Shown piece after piece: positions 25,636-33,109 of a stretch of 64,000 bases of DNA. Numbering within the stretch: the first letter of the stretch is position 1; every line of letters begins with the position of its first letter. The notes under the pieces are model-generated. The model was not told the DNA's origin. It did not search any database and saw only the letters and a program-made list of their open reading frames with translations. This stretch comes from an uncultured Selenomonadaceae bacterium (GTDB lineage: Bacteria > Bacillota > Negativicutes > Selenomonadales > Selenomonadaceae), in NCBI GenBank assembly GCA_905234235.1, contig CAJOHN010000006.1, forward strand, positions 19,986 through 83,985. Direction: 5' to 3'. The position numbers and the translations under genes are program-made.

Positions 25636-25720
25636 TAGGGATCAGGAGTCAGAGTACAGGGGTCAGCACTAAAACCTAAACCCTAAAACCTAAACCCTGA
25701 AACCTGAATCCTTATCCCTA
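25636..25720. repeat. Imperfect palindromic GGGATTAGGG-like repeat between fliE and fliF
   Basis: The left arm begins TAGGGATCAGGAGTCAG at 25636; the right arm ends CTGAATCCTTATCCCTA at 25720; 24-base outer arms agree at 19 positions. The centre (about 25667-25696) holds telomere-like copies of AAACCTAAACCCT. The right end overlaps the fliE stop codon. No gene is in the stretch. Confidence 0.6.
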
Positions 25721-26020
25721 TACTTGCATGCGCATGATTTCCTGATATGCTTGCGTTGCACGGTTTCGCAACTGGAGCGTTAATTGGAGCGCGATTTCCG
25801 CTTTCTGAGCCGCAACTACCACTTGAGAAATATCTTCTACCCTGCCCGCCGCGAGTGCCGCATTGAGCTTTTCGGATTCAAGTTCAAGCTCGTTTGTCTT
25901 TTTTAATGCATCGGTCAAGAACTCGCCAAAACTTTTTACGGGCTCTTCAACCGTCGTTTCGCCAATGTGACTGTGTGCACTCATTTTTACGGGTGTCATT
26001 TCCAACGGCGTTATTTCCAT
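25718..26020 (-). CDS. fliE: Flagellar hook-basal body complex protein FliE
   Basis: 100 aa, the family length. The conserved half SFGEFLTDALKKTNELELESEKL, then VEDISQVVVAAQKAEIALQLTLQLRNRATQAYQEIMRMQV is the FliE signature. FliE joins the MS ring to the rod and is the first protein exported. It lies between flgC and fliF as in most flgB-flgC-fliE operons. Confidence 0.97.
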   Translation of the reverse strand: MEITPLEMTPVKMSAHSHIGETTVEEPVKSFGEFLTDALKKTNELELESEKLNAALAAGRVEDISQVVVAAQKAEIALQLTLQLRNRATQAYQEIMRMQV

Positions 26021-26095
26021 CTTGTCACCTTCCCCTTCGTCAACTTGGTTTGATTAACCATTATAAACATTCAACGAAACAATATCAAACATTTT

Positions 26096-26545
26096 TTACT
26101 TGCCAATCTCCAAAGTCTTGGTCGCCATAGTTTTTGCCGCAGTGATTGCTGTTGAATTTGCCTCGTAAGCGCGTTGTGCAGTTATCATGTCTACCATTTC
26201 GCTGACGATATTAACGTTAGGTTTTTCGACGTAGCCATCAGCATTGGCGTCGGGATGACCGGGGTCGTAAACGAGCGGTCCTTGCGTATTGTCTTCCATG
26301 ATTGAAACTGCGCGGACGCCTTCGCCTGTCTGCCGACTTAAACCGACTGCCTTCATAAGTGTTTGCTCAAAAGATTTCGGCTCACGTTCACGCGGTTCAA
26401 AGACAACAAAACGGCGATGATAAGCTCCGCCGCCTTCAGTGCGTGTGGTATTGGCGTTGGCGATGTTGTTCGATATAACGTCCATTCTCAGCCGCTCGGC
26501 AGTCAAGCCCGAAGCCGAAGCATCAATCCCTAAAAAAAGTCCCAT
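26096..26545 (-). CDS. flgC: Flagellar proximal rod protein FlgC
   Basis: 149 aa. N-terminal rod motif ASASGLTAERLRMDVISNNIANANTTRT and C-terminal VNIVSEMVDMITAQRAYEANSTAITAAKTM are the FlgC hallmarks. Part of the proximal rod with FlgB and FlgF. 18 bases after flgB. Confidence 0.97.
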   Translation of the reverse strand: MGLFLGIDASASGLTAERLRMDVISNNIANANTTRTEGGGAYHRRFVVFEPREREPKSFEQTLMKAVGLSRQTGEGVRAVSIMEDNTQGPLVYDPGHPDANADGYVEKPNVNIVSEMVDMITAQRAYEANSTAITAAKTMATKTLEIGK

Positions 26546-26563
26546 AAAAAATTTCCCCTTAGA

Positions 26564-26989
26564 TTATCCTTGTCCACTGGTTATTGCATTCTTCAAGCGC
26601 GTAACGTGCCCGCCGAACTCGGTAACAAGTGCATTGAAATAAATCTGATTCTTCGCCAGCGATGCCATTTCAATATCGACATCAACGTTATTATCGTCCA
26701 CGCGCATTATCGTCGTGTTGTCTTGGAAAATCGTCGGCTCCGCATGATAATTAAGCGGCTCTGCGGGCAAATGTCTATCGTGTGTCCGCGCCATTTTCAA
26801 TTTCCCGTCGGGTTCTTCGCCGTAAATTTCTCGTGCTAACAGGTCTTCAAAGTTCACGACCGACTTGCGATAGTTCGGCGTGTTCACGTTTGCAAGATTA
26901 TGCGCGATGACTTCCTGCCTTATGCTCGCAGCTGTCATTGCTCGCGGCAGGTAATTGAAATCCGACGAACCAAAAATTTGTTCAAGCAC
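26564..26989 (-). CDS. flgB: Flagellar proximal rod protein FlgB
   Basis: 141 aa. ASIRQEVIAHNLANVNTPNYRKSVVNFEDLL and the C-terminal VDVDIEMASLAKNQIYFNALV identify FlgB. It is the first gene of the flagellar run. Start is GTG 26989; AAAGGTGAG lies 9 bases upstream. A promoter is 44 bases further up. Confidence 0.96.
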   Translation of the reverse strand: MLEQIFGSSDFNYLPRAMTAASIRQEVIAHNLANVNTPNYRKSVVNFEDLLAREIYGEEPDGKLKMARTHDRHLPAEPLNYHAEPTIFQDNTTIMRVDDNNVDVDIEMASLAKNQIYFNALVTEFGGHVTRLKNAITSGQG

Positions 26990-27032
26990 GCCCTCCCACT
27001 CACCTTTCTGATTCTGAAAAAAAGCCTCGTTG

Positions 27033-27061
27033 ATTGTACACCATTAAACGTCTTTCTTCAA
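27033..27061 (-). promoter_or_regulatory. Promoter of the flgB-azlD run
   Basis: Minus strand TTGAAG (27061-27056), 17 bases, TACAAT (27038-27033), preceded by TG. A housekeeping type promoter; no flagellar sigma-28 motif is evident here. Confidence 0.65.
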
Positions 27062-27121
27062 CCTTGCGAATAGAAATCGCGAATGATTTTTTCAACGCAT
27101 TTTATCAATCCCCTTTTTGGC

Positions 27122-27150
27122 TTGTCAAAAAATTTTTCAGCTGTTATATT
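27122..27150 (+). promoter_or_regulatory. Promoter of the MBL-fold hydrolase gene
   Basis: TTGTCA (27122-27127), 17 bases, TATATT (27145-27150), 19 bases before the start codon TTG 27170. Confidence 0.6.
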
Positions 27151-27169
27151 TTAATCGGGAGTGGAAAAC

Positions 27170-28294
27170 TTGAACAGAAGAAATTTCATCAGAAACTTTT
27201 TAATCGGCGGAGCAGGTTTGACGGCTTTGGCGGGCGGCGGAATTTTTTACTACATCAATCGCCCCGAATTCGGAAGGTTGCCGACAGGTTCGCGCCTCGA
27301 AAAAATTTTAGCCTCGCCGCATTACTTTAAAGATCATTTTGAATGCCTCACGCCCGTTAAAGTCATGAACGAAGACATTCAAGACAAAGAGAATCGGATT
27401 GTTGCGACGTGGAAATTTTTATTCGGCGATAAGAAAGGGCTCGTGCCGCCCATGCCGATTCCCACCGTCAAGACTGATTTAAAATCTCTCGGTGATGACG
27501 ACTGCGCAATTTGGATGGGGCACTCGACGATTTATTTGCAACTCGGCGGGCGAAAAATTTTACTCGACCCGGTTTTTTCGGCGTATGCCTCGCCGGTTTT
27601 CTTTGTCAATCGCGCCTTCGCGGGCAGTAACATTTATTCTGCTGACGACTTCCCGCCGATAGATATTCTCGCGATAACTCACGACCATTGGGATCATCTT
27701 GATTACCCGTCGATTATCGCGCTTAAGCCGAAGATTAAAACTGTGCTGTGTCCTTTGGGCGTCGGAGAATATTTTGAGCAATGGGGCTTCGACGCAGATA
27801 AAATTATCGAGGAAGATTGGGATTCGGTGATTGATTTCGGACGCGGCTTGACGGCGCACATTTTGCCGAGCCAACATTTTTCGGGGCGTATGCTTACTCA
27901 AAATCCAACTGAATGGTGCGCGTTTGCATTCGCGACATCTGCGCGGAAAATTTTTTGTTCGGGCGACGGCGGCTACTCGAATCACTTCAAAGACATTGGC
28001 ATAAAATTTGGCGGGTTTGATTTGGCGTTCATGGAAAACGGGCAGTATAATCTTGCGTGGCACGCGATACACATGTTGCCGAACGAAACCGCGCAGGCGT
28101 CGGAAGATATTCGCGCCAGAAAAGTTGTGCCGATTCACGCGGGGAAGTTTGCGCTTGCGAGACACCTTTGGAATGAGCCGTATAAAGATTTGCTTGCCGA
28201 GAGTGCCGCTAAAAATTACGAGCTGTTGACTCCGCGCATTGGCGAGCTGATAAATTTCGACGGGAAAACTTTTGAACGTTGGTTTGAAATATGA
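27170..28294 (+). CDS. MBL-fold metal-dependent hydrolase (NAPE-PLD/UlaG-like) with Tat-like signal
   Basis: 374 aa. N-terminal NRRNFIRNFLIGGAGLTALAGG has twin Arg followed by a hydrophobic stretch, a likely Tat signal or anchor. The metallo-beta-lactamase motif is TxDHWDHLD (ITHDHWDHLDY, about residue 170), with further ligands in LPSQHFSGR, CSGDGGYSNHF and VPIHAGKF. The family includes N-acylphosphatidylethanolamine phospholipase D-like enzymes; substrate not known, but an envelope lipid is plausible (inference). TTG 27170 is 8 bases from GGAG; GTG 27161 overlaps that site. Confidence 0.85.
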   Translation: MNRRNFIRNFLIGGAGLTALAGGGIFYYINRPEFGRLPTGSRLEKILASPHYFKDHFECLTPVKVMNEDIQDKENRIVATWKFLFGDKKGLVPPMPIPTVKTDLKSLGDDDCAIWMGHSTIYLQLGGRKILLDPVFSAYASPVFFVNRAFAGSNIYSADDFPPIDILAITHDHWDHLDYPSIIALKPKIKTVLCPLGVGEYFEQWGFDADKIIEEDWDSVIDFGRGLTAHILPSQHFSGRMLTQNPTEWCAFAFATSARKIFCSGDGGYSNHFKDIGIKFGGFDLAFMENGQYNLAWHAIHMLPNETAQASEDIRARKVVPIHAGKFALARHLWNEPYKDLLAESAAKNYELLTPRIGELINFDGKTFERWFEI

Positions 28295-28920
28295 TTTACG
28301 TGATTTTAATTGCGGCGGGCGTGGCGTTGGCGTTGCTGTACAAATTTTCTCCGTCGCGCAAAGCCTTCATGATAATTTGCACGCTGTTAATCGTCGTGTT
28401 CGGCGCGAGTTTTTTTATTCACAGCCGACAAGTTCAGCGGGAAGAAATTACGCGAGCGCAACGCGAAGAACTTCAGGCGCGGCAAAAAATTTTCGGCGAT
28501 TGGTACGCGGCTTATCAAAAAGACATCGACCGCCTCGACAGGAATTGGCAATCCTATCACAACGTCCTTGAACTTTTGCGGACGACGGAAGAGGAAAATT
28601 TCAACGCGGAGGCAGTTTATCTTCGCTTGAAGGAATTGGAGCAAGAGTCCGTCGACGAACAACTTAAAATCTACATGCTGACCGCGCCGCAAAATCTTGA
28701 CGCCGCCAATCAAACTTTAGTTGAGGCAATCATAAAAAAAACTCAGCGATACGTCGACGCGCAAACTCAAACCATAAGCAAATCGGCAACTGCCGCAACC
28801 CCGCCCGTCGATTTGGAAATTTTGAAAGTCAATCTTCGTGATATAATGATTCGCGAATCGCCCGAAGGTTTATTCACCGCGCAGGAAATTTCAGCCATAC
28901 GCTCGGCACTTTCCGATTGA
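28291..28920 (+). CDS. Small membrane protein of unknown function
   Basis: 209 aa. Two hydrophobic segments near the N-terminus (YVILIAAGVALALLYKF and AFMIICTLLIVVFGASFFIH), then a long charged helical region rich in Gln, Glu and Arg without Cys. No family recognised. ATGA overlap with the MBL hydrolase gene suggests coupling; ribF begins 15 bases later. Confidence 0.75.
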   Translation: MIYVILIAAGVALALLYKFSPSRKAFMIICTLLIVVFGASFFIHSRQVQREEITRAQREELQARQKIFGDWYAAYQKDIDRLDRNWQSYHNVLELLRTTEEENFNAEAVYLRLKELEQESVDEQLKIYMLTAPQNLDAANQTLVEAIIKKTQRYVDAQTQTISKSATAATPPVDLEILKVNLRDIMIRESPEGLFTAQEISAIRSALSD

Positions 28921-28935
28921 AACGAGGTTTTTTGT

Positions 28936-29856
28936 TTGGACATTGTAAAAAAAATTAGCGTCGTAAAAAAATATCCTAATCCTGTCGTCGCGCTTGGCAT
29001 GTTCGACGGCGTTCATCTCGGTCACGCCAGCGTTATCCGCCACGCCATCGACGTTGCCAAAAAAATTGACGGCACCGCTATCGTTTTTACGTTCTCGAAT
29101 CATCCGCTGACTGTGATTGCGCCCGATGATGCGCCGCTTATGATTGGCAGTAAAAATCTCCGCCGCGATATTTTTGCTGATATGGGCGTCGACGTGCTGA
29201 TTGAAATTCCGTTCACAAAAGAGCTGAGTAAAAAATCGCCCGAAGAATTTTTGGAACTCCTCCAAGAGAAAATCGCGCCCGCTTACGTCGTCACGGGGCA
29301 AAATTATACTTTTGGGCGGTTCGGCAGAGGTAACGGGCGTTTGCTCCTGCGCGAGGCTGAACATTACGGTTTCAAGGCGGAGGTTTGTCAATCGTTCACC
29401 GTCGACAGAAAAATCGTCAGCAGTACGAGGATTCGGGCGTTGATTGCGGCGGGCGATTTAAATTCTGCCAATCAACTACTCGGAAGAAATTTCACTTATG
29501 CGGGCGAAGTCGTCAACGGCGATAAACGCGGCAGAAAAATCGGCTTCCCGACTGCTAACCTTGAAATTGCCGACCATAGAGCCATGTTGCCTAACGGCGC
29601 GTACATCGTCAAAGTTAAAGTTCGCGGGAAAATTTTCAACGGCATTGCCAATATCGGCGACAATCCAACTTTTAAAGTTGCGCGGCGACGCTTGGAAGTT
29701 TTTATCGACAAGTTCAGCGGCGATATTTACGGCGAGGAAATTTTTGTAAGTTTCATCAGCAAGTTGCGCGACGAGAAAATTTTTGCGTCGGTCGAGGAGC
29801 TTAAGGCTCAACTTAATGAGGATTTGAGGGTTATGAGAAATGCCACAGCTGATTAA
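28936..29856 (+). CDS. ribF: Bifunctional riboflavin kinase / FAD synthetase
   Basis: 306 aa. N-terminal FMN adenylyltransferase with GMFDGVHLGHASVIRHA (HxGH), VVTGQNYTFGRFGRGN and SSTRIRALIAAGDL; C-terminal riboflavin kinase with GRKIGFPTANLEI and the IANIGDNPTF loop. Makes FMN then FAD from riboflavin. Start codon is TTG 28936 after ACGAGG. Its end overlaps rlmD by 17 bases. Confidence 0.96.
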   Translation: MDIVKKISVVKKYPNPVVALGMFDGVHLGHASVIRHAIDVAKKIDGTAIVFTFSNHPLTVIAPDDAPLMIGSKNLRRDIFADMGVDVLIEIPFTKELSKKSPEEFLELLQEKIAPAYVVTGQNYTFGRFGRGNGRLLLREAEHYGFKAEVCQSFTVDRKIVSSTRIRALIAAGDLNSANQLLGRNFTYAGEVVNGDKRGRKIGFPTANLEIADHRAMLPNGAYIVKVKVRGKIFNGIANIGDNPTFKVARRRLEVFIDKFSGDIYGEEIFVSFISKLRDEKIFASVEELKAQLNEDLRVMRNATAD

Positions 29857-31159
29857 AATTCACGGGCTCGGTTCGTCGGGAGAGGGCGTCGGCAAACTTG
29901 ACGGGCTTACTGTTTTTGTCGAAGGCGCATTGCCCTCTGAGGAAGTTTTGGCGGAGCTTGAAACTGTCAAAAAAAATTACGCGGTCGGGCGTCTGATTGA
30001 GATTCTGAAAAATTCTTCGGAGCGCGTTGAGCCGTTTTGTCCGCTGTATAAAGATTGCGGCGGCTGTCAACTTCAACATTTAAGTTATCCCGCGCAGTTG
30101 AAATATAAACGTCAGCAAGTCGTCGACGCCATTGAACATATCGGCAAACTCGGCGGCGTTGAAATTTTTGATACTCTCGGCATGGAAAATCCTCTGCGCT
30201 ATCGAAATAAAATGCAATTCCCCGTTGGAAAAAATTTGCAAATCGGTTGCTATGCTCGCGGAAGTCATAAAATTATCGATACAAATTCCTGCATGATTCA
30301 AAACGCCGGCAACGATAAAATTCTCGCCGCCGTCCGCAATGTCACTAAAAAATTTAACCTTCAACCTTACGACGAAGACACGCACAAAGGATTTTTACGT
30401 CACGTTATGGGGCGCGTCGGTTGCAACGGCGAGCTTATGATTGTCCTCGTCACCGCCATGAAAAATTTCCCGAACGAAAAAAATTTTGTCCGCGCTTTGG
30501 TTAAGGAACTCCCCGAAGTCACGAGCATTCAACAGAACGTCCAAACTTTCCACAATAACGTTATTCTCGGTCGCGATACTAAAATTTTATTCGGCAAGCC
30601 AACTATCAAAGACAAAATCGGCGGCTTAACTTTCAATATCTCGGCGCGTTCATTTTTTCAAGTCAACACCTCTCAAGCCGAAGTTTTATACAAAACCGCC
30701 CGTGACTTTGCAAATCTGCGCGGCAACGAAACGATTATCGACGCTTACTGCGGCACGGGCACGATTGGTTTGTTTATGGCTAGAAAAGTTCGGAAAGTTA
30801 TCGGCGTCGAAGTTGTAAGCTCCGCTATTTCCGACGCTAAAAAAAATTCTCGCGAGAATAATATCCGCAACGCTGAGTTTATTGTCGGCGATGTCGTGAA
30901 AATTCTTCCCAAGATTAATGATTATGCCGAAGTTGTGATCGTCGACCCGCCCCGCGCAGGTTGCGATAAAAAAGTTCTTGAAACCTTCGCCGCCATGAAA
31001 CCCGAAAAAATTATCTACGTCTCCTGCAACCCCGCAACTTTAGCCCGCGATTTGAAGATTTTAGACGAGTTTGGTTATCGCACAAAAAAAATTCAGCCCG
31101 TTGACATGTTCCCGTTTACTTCGCATGTCGAGGCTGTCGCGCAGATTATTCGTGCTTGA
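29840..31159 (+). CDS. rlmD: 23S rRNA (uracil-C5)-methyltransferase, RlmD/RumA family
   Basis: 439 aa. TRAM domain at the N-terminus, iron-sulfur Cys cluster CPLYKDCGGCQLQH (about 67-80), later Cys, then the methyltransferase: IDAYCGTGTIGLFMAR for S-adenosylmethionine, VVIVDPPRAGCD, and IIYVSCNPATLARDL with the nucleophile Cys. The family methylates U1939 or U747 of 23S rRNA; Firmicute members (RlmCD) can do both, so site specificity is open. Convergent overlap of 14 bases with the sulfate-binding protein gene. Confidence 0.92.
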   Translation: MPQLIKIHGLGSSGEGVGKLDGLTVFVEGALPSEEVLAELETVKKNYAVGRLIEILKNSSERVEPFCPLYKDCGGCQLQHLSYPAQLKYKRQQVVDAIEHIGKLGGVEIFDTLGMENPLRYRNKMQFPVGKNLQIGCYARGSHKIIDTNSCMIQNAGNDKILAAVRNVTKKFNLQPYDEDTHKGFLRHVMGRVGCNGELMIVLVTAMKNFPNEKNFVRALVKELPEVTSIQQNVQTFHNNVILGRDTKILFGKPTIKDKIGGLTFNISARSFFQVNTSQAEVLYKTARDFANLRGNETIIDAYCGTGTIGLFMARKVRKVIGVEVVSSAISDAKKNSRENNIRNAEFIVGDVVKILPKINDYAEVVIVDPPRAGCDKKVLETFAAMKPEKIIYVSCNPATLARDLKILDEFGYRTKKIQPVDMFPFTSHVEAVAQIIRA

Positions 31160-32144
31160 AAATTTTATCGAAACTCGCGCCGTCAGCAAAATGATCGTTG
31201 TGAGCCTTAACCCAGCCGCCGAACGCCTCATCAACCGTAAAAAGTTCCAGCGGCTTGAAAATGTCGGAGTACCTCGCAAGAATTTCTTGGTTACGAGGGC
31301 GATAAAAATTCTGCGCGGCAATTTCCTGCCCGACATCAGAGTAAAGATAGTCCAAATATTCTTCGGCGAGGGCGCGAGTGCCTTTCTTATCAACGACGCT
31401 ATCGACAACGGCAACGGATGGCTCAGCGAGGATACTCAAGCTCGGAATGACAATATCATAATCGTCGGGGGCATTCTTTTTTGCAAGCAGAGCTTCATTC
31501 TCCCAAGCAATCAGCGCGTCATTAACTCCGCTTTGAAATCTATTGGTTGCGCCGCGAGCACCATCATCAAGTGGGGCGGCGTTGTCGTAAAATTTTTTCA
31601 TGAAGGCACGGATTTTATTTTCATCGCCGTCAAATTTTCTGCGAGCAAATTCCCAAGCCGCGAGATAATTCCACTGCGCACCGCCGGAAGTTTTGGGATT
31701 GGGCGTGACAATCTTAACGTCGTCGCGAACTAAATCATCCCAGTCTTGAATATTTTTGGGATTGCCTGCGCGGACGAGAAAAACAATCGTAGAAGTGTAC
31801 GGCGAGGAGTTATTGGGAAATTTAATACGCCAGCCGCCGCGAATTAGTCCGGCATTTTTAATTTGCGTCACGTCGTAGGACAAGGCGAGCGTCACGACAT
31901 CAGCCTCCAAACCGTCGATGACTGCGCGAGCTTGTTTGCCGGAGCCGCCGTGCGACTGATTCAACGTAACGTTGCCGCGTCCGAGTTCATTTTCCCAATG
32001 GTTTTTAAATTGTTCGTTGTAAGCGGTGTAGAGTTCGCGAGTCGGGTCGTAAGAGACGTTCAAAAGTTCCTGCGTGGCGAGCTTTTCACTGCCGCAACCG
32101 CAAATTAATATCGCTGCGCAGATTATCAAAAGAATTTTTTTCAA
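31146..32144 (-). CDS. Sulfate/thiosulfate-binding lipoprotein
   Basis: 332 aa. Lipobox LICGC with Cys17. The family segments NVSYDPTRELYTAYNEQFKNHW, SHGGSGKQARAVIDGLEADVVTLAL, NPKTSGGAQWNYLAAW and RGATNRFQSGVNDALIAWENEA are those of Sbp/CysP proteins that bind sulfate for an ABC importer. No cysT, cysW or cysA gene is next to it, so the permease must be elsewhere. Start is TTG 32144 after GGAGATTCGACGC. Confidence 0.92.
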   Translation of the reverse strand: MKKILLIICAAILICGCGSEKLATQELLNVSYDPTRELYTAYNEQFKNHWENELGRGNVTLNQSHGGSGKQARAVIDGLEADVVTLALSYDVTQIKNAGLIRGGWRIKFPNNSSPYTSTIVFLVRAGNPKNIQDWDDLVRDDVKIVTPNPKTSGGAQWNYLAAWEFARRKFDGDENKIRAFMKKFYDNAAPLDDGARGATNRFQSGVNDALIAWENEALLAKKNAPDDYDIVIPSLSILAEPSVAVVDSVVDKKGTRALAEEYLDYLYSDVGQEIAAQNFYRPRNQEILARYSDIFKPLELFTVDEAFGGWVKAHNDHFADGASFDKIFKHE

Positions 32145-32160
32145 GCGTCGAATCTCCTTT

Positions 32161-32189
32161 TTGACAGTGTCGCAGGATTATTTTATAAT
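32161..32189 (+). promoter_or_regulatory. Consensus promoter for the small gene-queH pair, with a dyad
   Basis: TTGACA (32161-32166), 17 bases, TATAAT (32184-32189): exact consensus and spacing. The -10 is inside a perfect inverted repeat GATTAT-TTT-ATAATC (32177-32191) that could be an operator. Confidence 0.8.
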
Positions 32190-32222
32190 CGAAAAAAGTT
32201 TTTTTCAAGGCAGGTGGGCAAC

Positions 32223-32483
32223 ATGAAAATTCAAGGCGCGGTTATAATTGAGCAGGGCGTGACGTTCGCGATTATCGTCGTGAATCAGACCGTGACCAAT
32301 TACACTTCGCGAGCCATTCAAGTCCGCAATTATCTGACGCAATTTTTCCCGAACATGCCGATTATTTTAATGTCGCAGGACAACAACGGCACGCCGCATT
32401 ACTACGGACGCAAAGACATCGTTAAGTTCCTCAAATCGATTCGCCTCGACCAAATCCCTTGGAAGGAGTATCACATTTACTGA
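32223..32483 (+). CDS. Small conserved-looking protein of unknown function
   Basis: 86 aa, MKIQGAVIIEQGVTFAIIVVNQTV then SRAIQVRNYLTQFFPNMPIILMSQDNNGTPHYYGRKDIVKFL. The alpha/beta alternation suggests a small compact fold, but I cannot name it. ATG 32223 has AGGTGG 6 bases upstream; GTG 32214 is inside that site. It shares the TGATG junction with queH, so it may be cotranslated with it, but a link to queuosine synthesis is unproven. Confidence 0.75.
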   Translation: MKIQGAVIIEQGVTFAIIVVNQTVTNYTSRAIQVRNYLTQFFPNMPIILMSQDNNGTPHYYGRKDIVKFLKSIRLDQIPWKEYHIY

Positions 32484-33109
32484 TGAAAATTTTAATGCAT
32501 ATGTGTTGCGCGCCGTGTTCGTGTTATCCCGTAAAAAAATTGCGGGAAGAAAATTTTGAACCCGTCGGCTATTTTTTTAATCCGAACATTCATCCGCACC
32601 AAGAATGGAAAAATCGTTTGAAATCTGCGCGGGATTTTGCTGATAAAGTTGGCATGGAAATTTTTTACGATAATCATTACGGCTTGCGGGAATTTTTATC
32701 GAAGGTTTCAAGCGTTGTCGACGAGGCGGATACAATTCAATTCGCGGACGGTTTCCATAAGCGTTGCGGGATTTGTTACTCGTGGCGATTGAGTGAGGCG
32801 GCGCGTTTTGCGGCGGATAATAATTTTGAAATTTTTACGTCAACGCTTCTGTACAGCAAGCACCAGAATCACGAATTGATAAAAAAAATCGCCGAGCATT
32901 TCGCGAATGTGTTCGGCGTTAAATTTTTTTATGAAGATTTCCGCGCAGGTTGGCAGGAAGGAATTGATTTAAGTTTGGAACTTGGACTTTATCGGCAAAA
33001 TTATTGCGGTTGCATTTTCAGCGAGGAAGAACGTTTCAGTAACGACCTGCGCAAGGCACGGAAGAAATTTTTTACTTCTCGGCTTGAGCCGCTTTGTGTT
33101 CCTCGATAA
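32483..33109 (+). CDS. queH: Epoxyqueuosine reductase QueH
   Basis: 208 aa. QueH (formerly DUF208) does the last step of queuosine synthesis in tRNA. Cys pairs for the [4Fe-4S] cluster are visible: MHMCCAPCS at the start and NYCGCIFSE near the end; RCGICYSWRL and TLLYSKHQNHELI are family segments. ATG 32483 overlaps the previous stop by one base (TGATG); the longer frame has no better start. Convergent overlap of 38 bases with the EF-G-like gene. Confidence 0.93.
   Translation: MKILMHMCCAPCSCYPVKKLREENFEPVGYFFNPNIHPHQEWKNRLKSARDFADKVGMEIFYDNHYGLREFLSKVSSVVDEADTIQFADGFHKRCGICYSWRLSEAARFAADNNFEIFTSTLLYSKHQNHELIKKIAEHFANVFGVKFFYEDFRAGWQEGIDLSLELGLYRQNYCGCIFSEEERFSNDLRKARKKFFTSRLEPLCVPR

Noticed and set aside
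25667..25696. Telomere-like AAACCTAAACCCT tract read as a CRISPR array
   Set aside because: Units are short, degenerate and without spacers; it is the centre of an imperfect palindrome.
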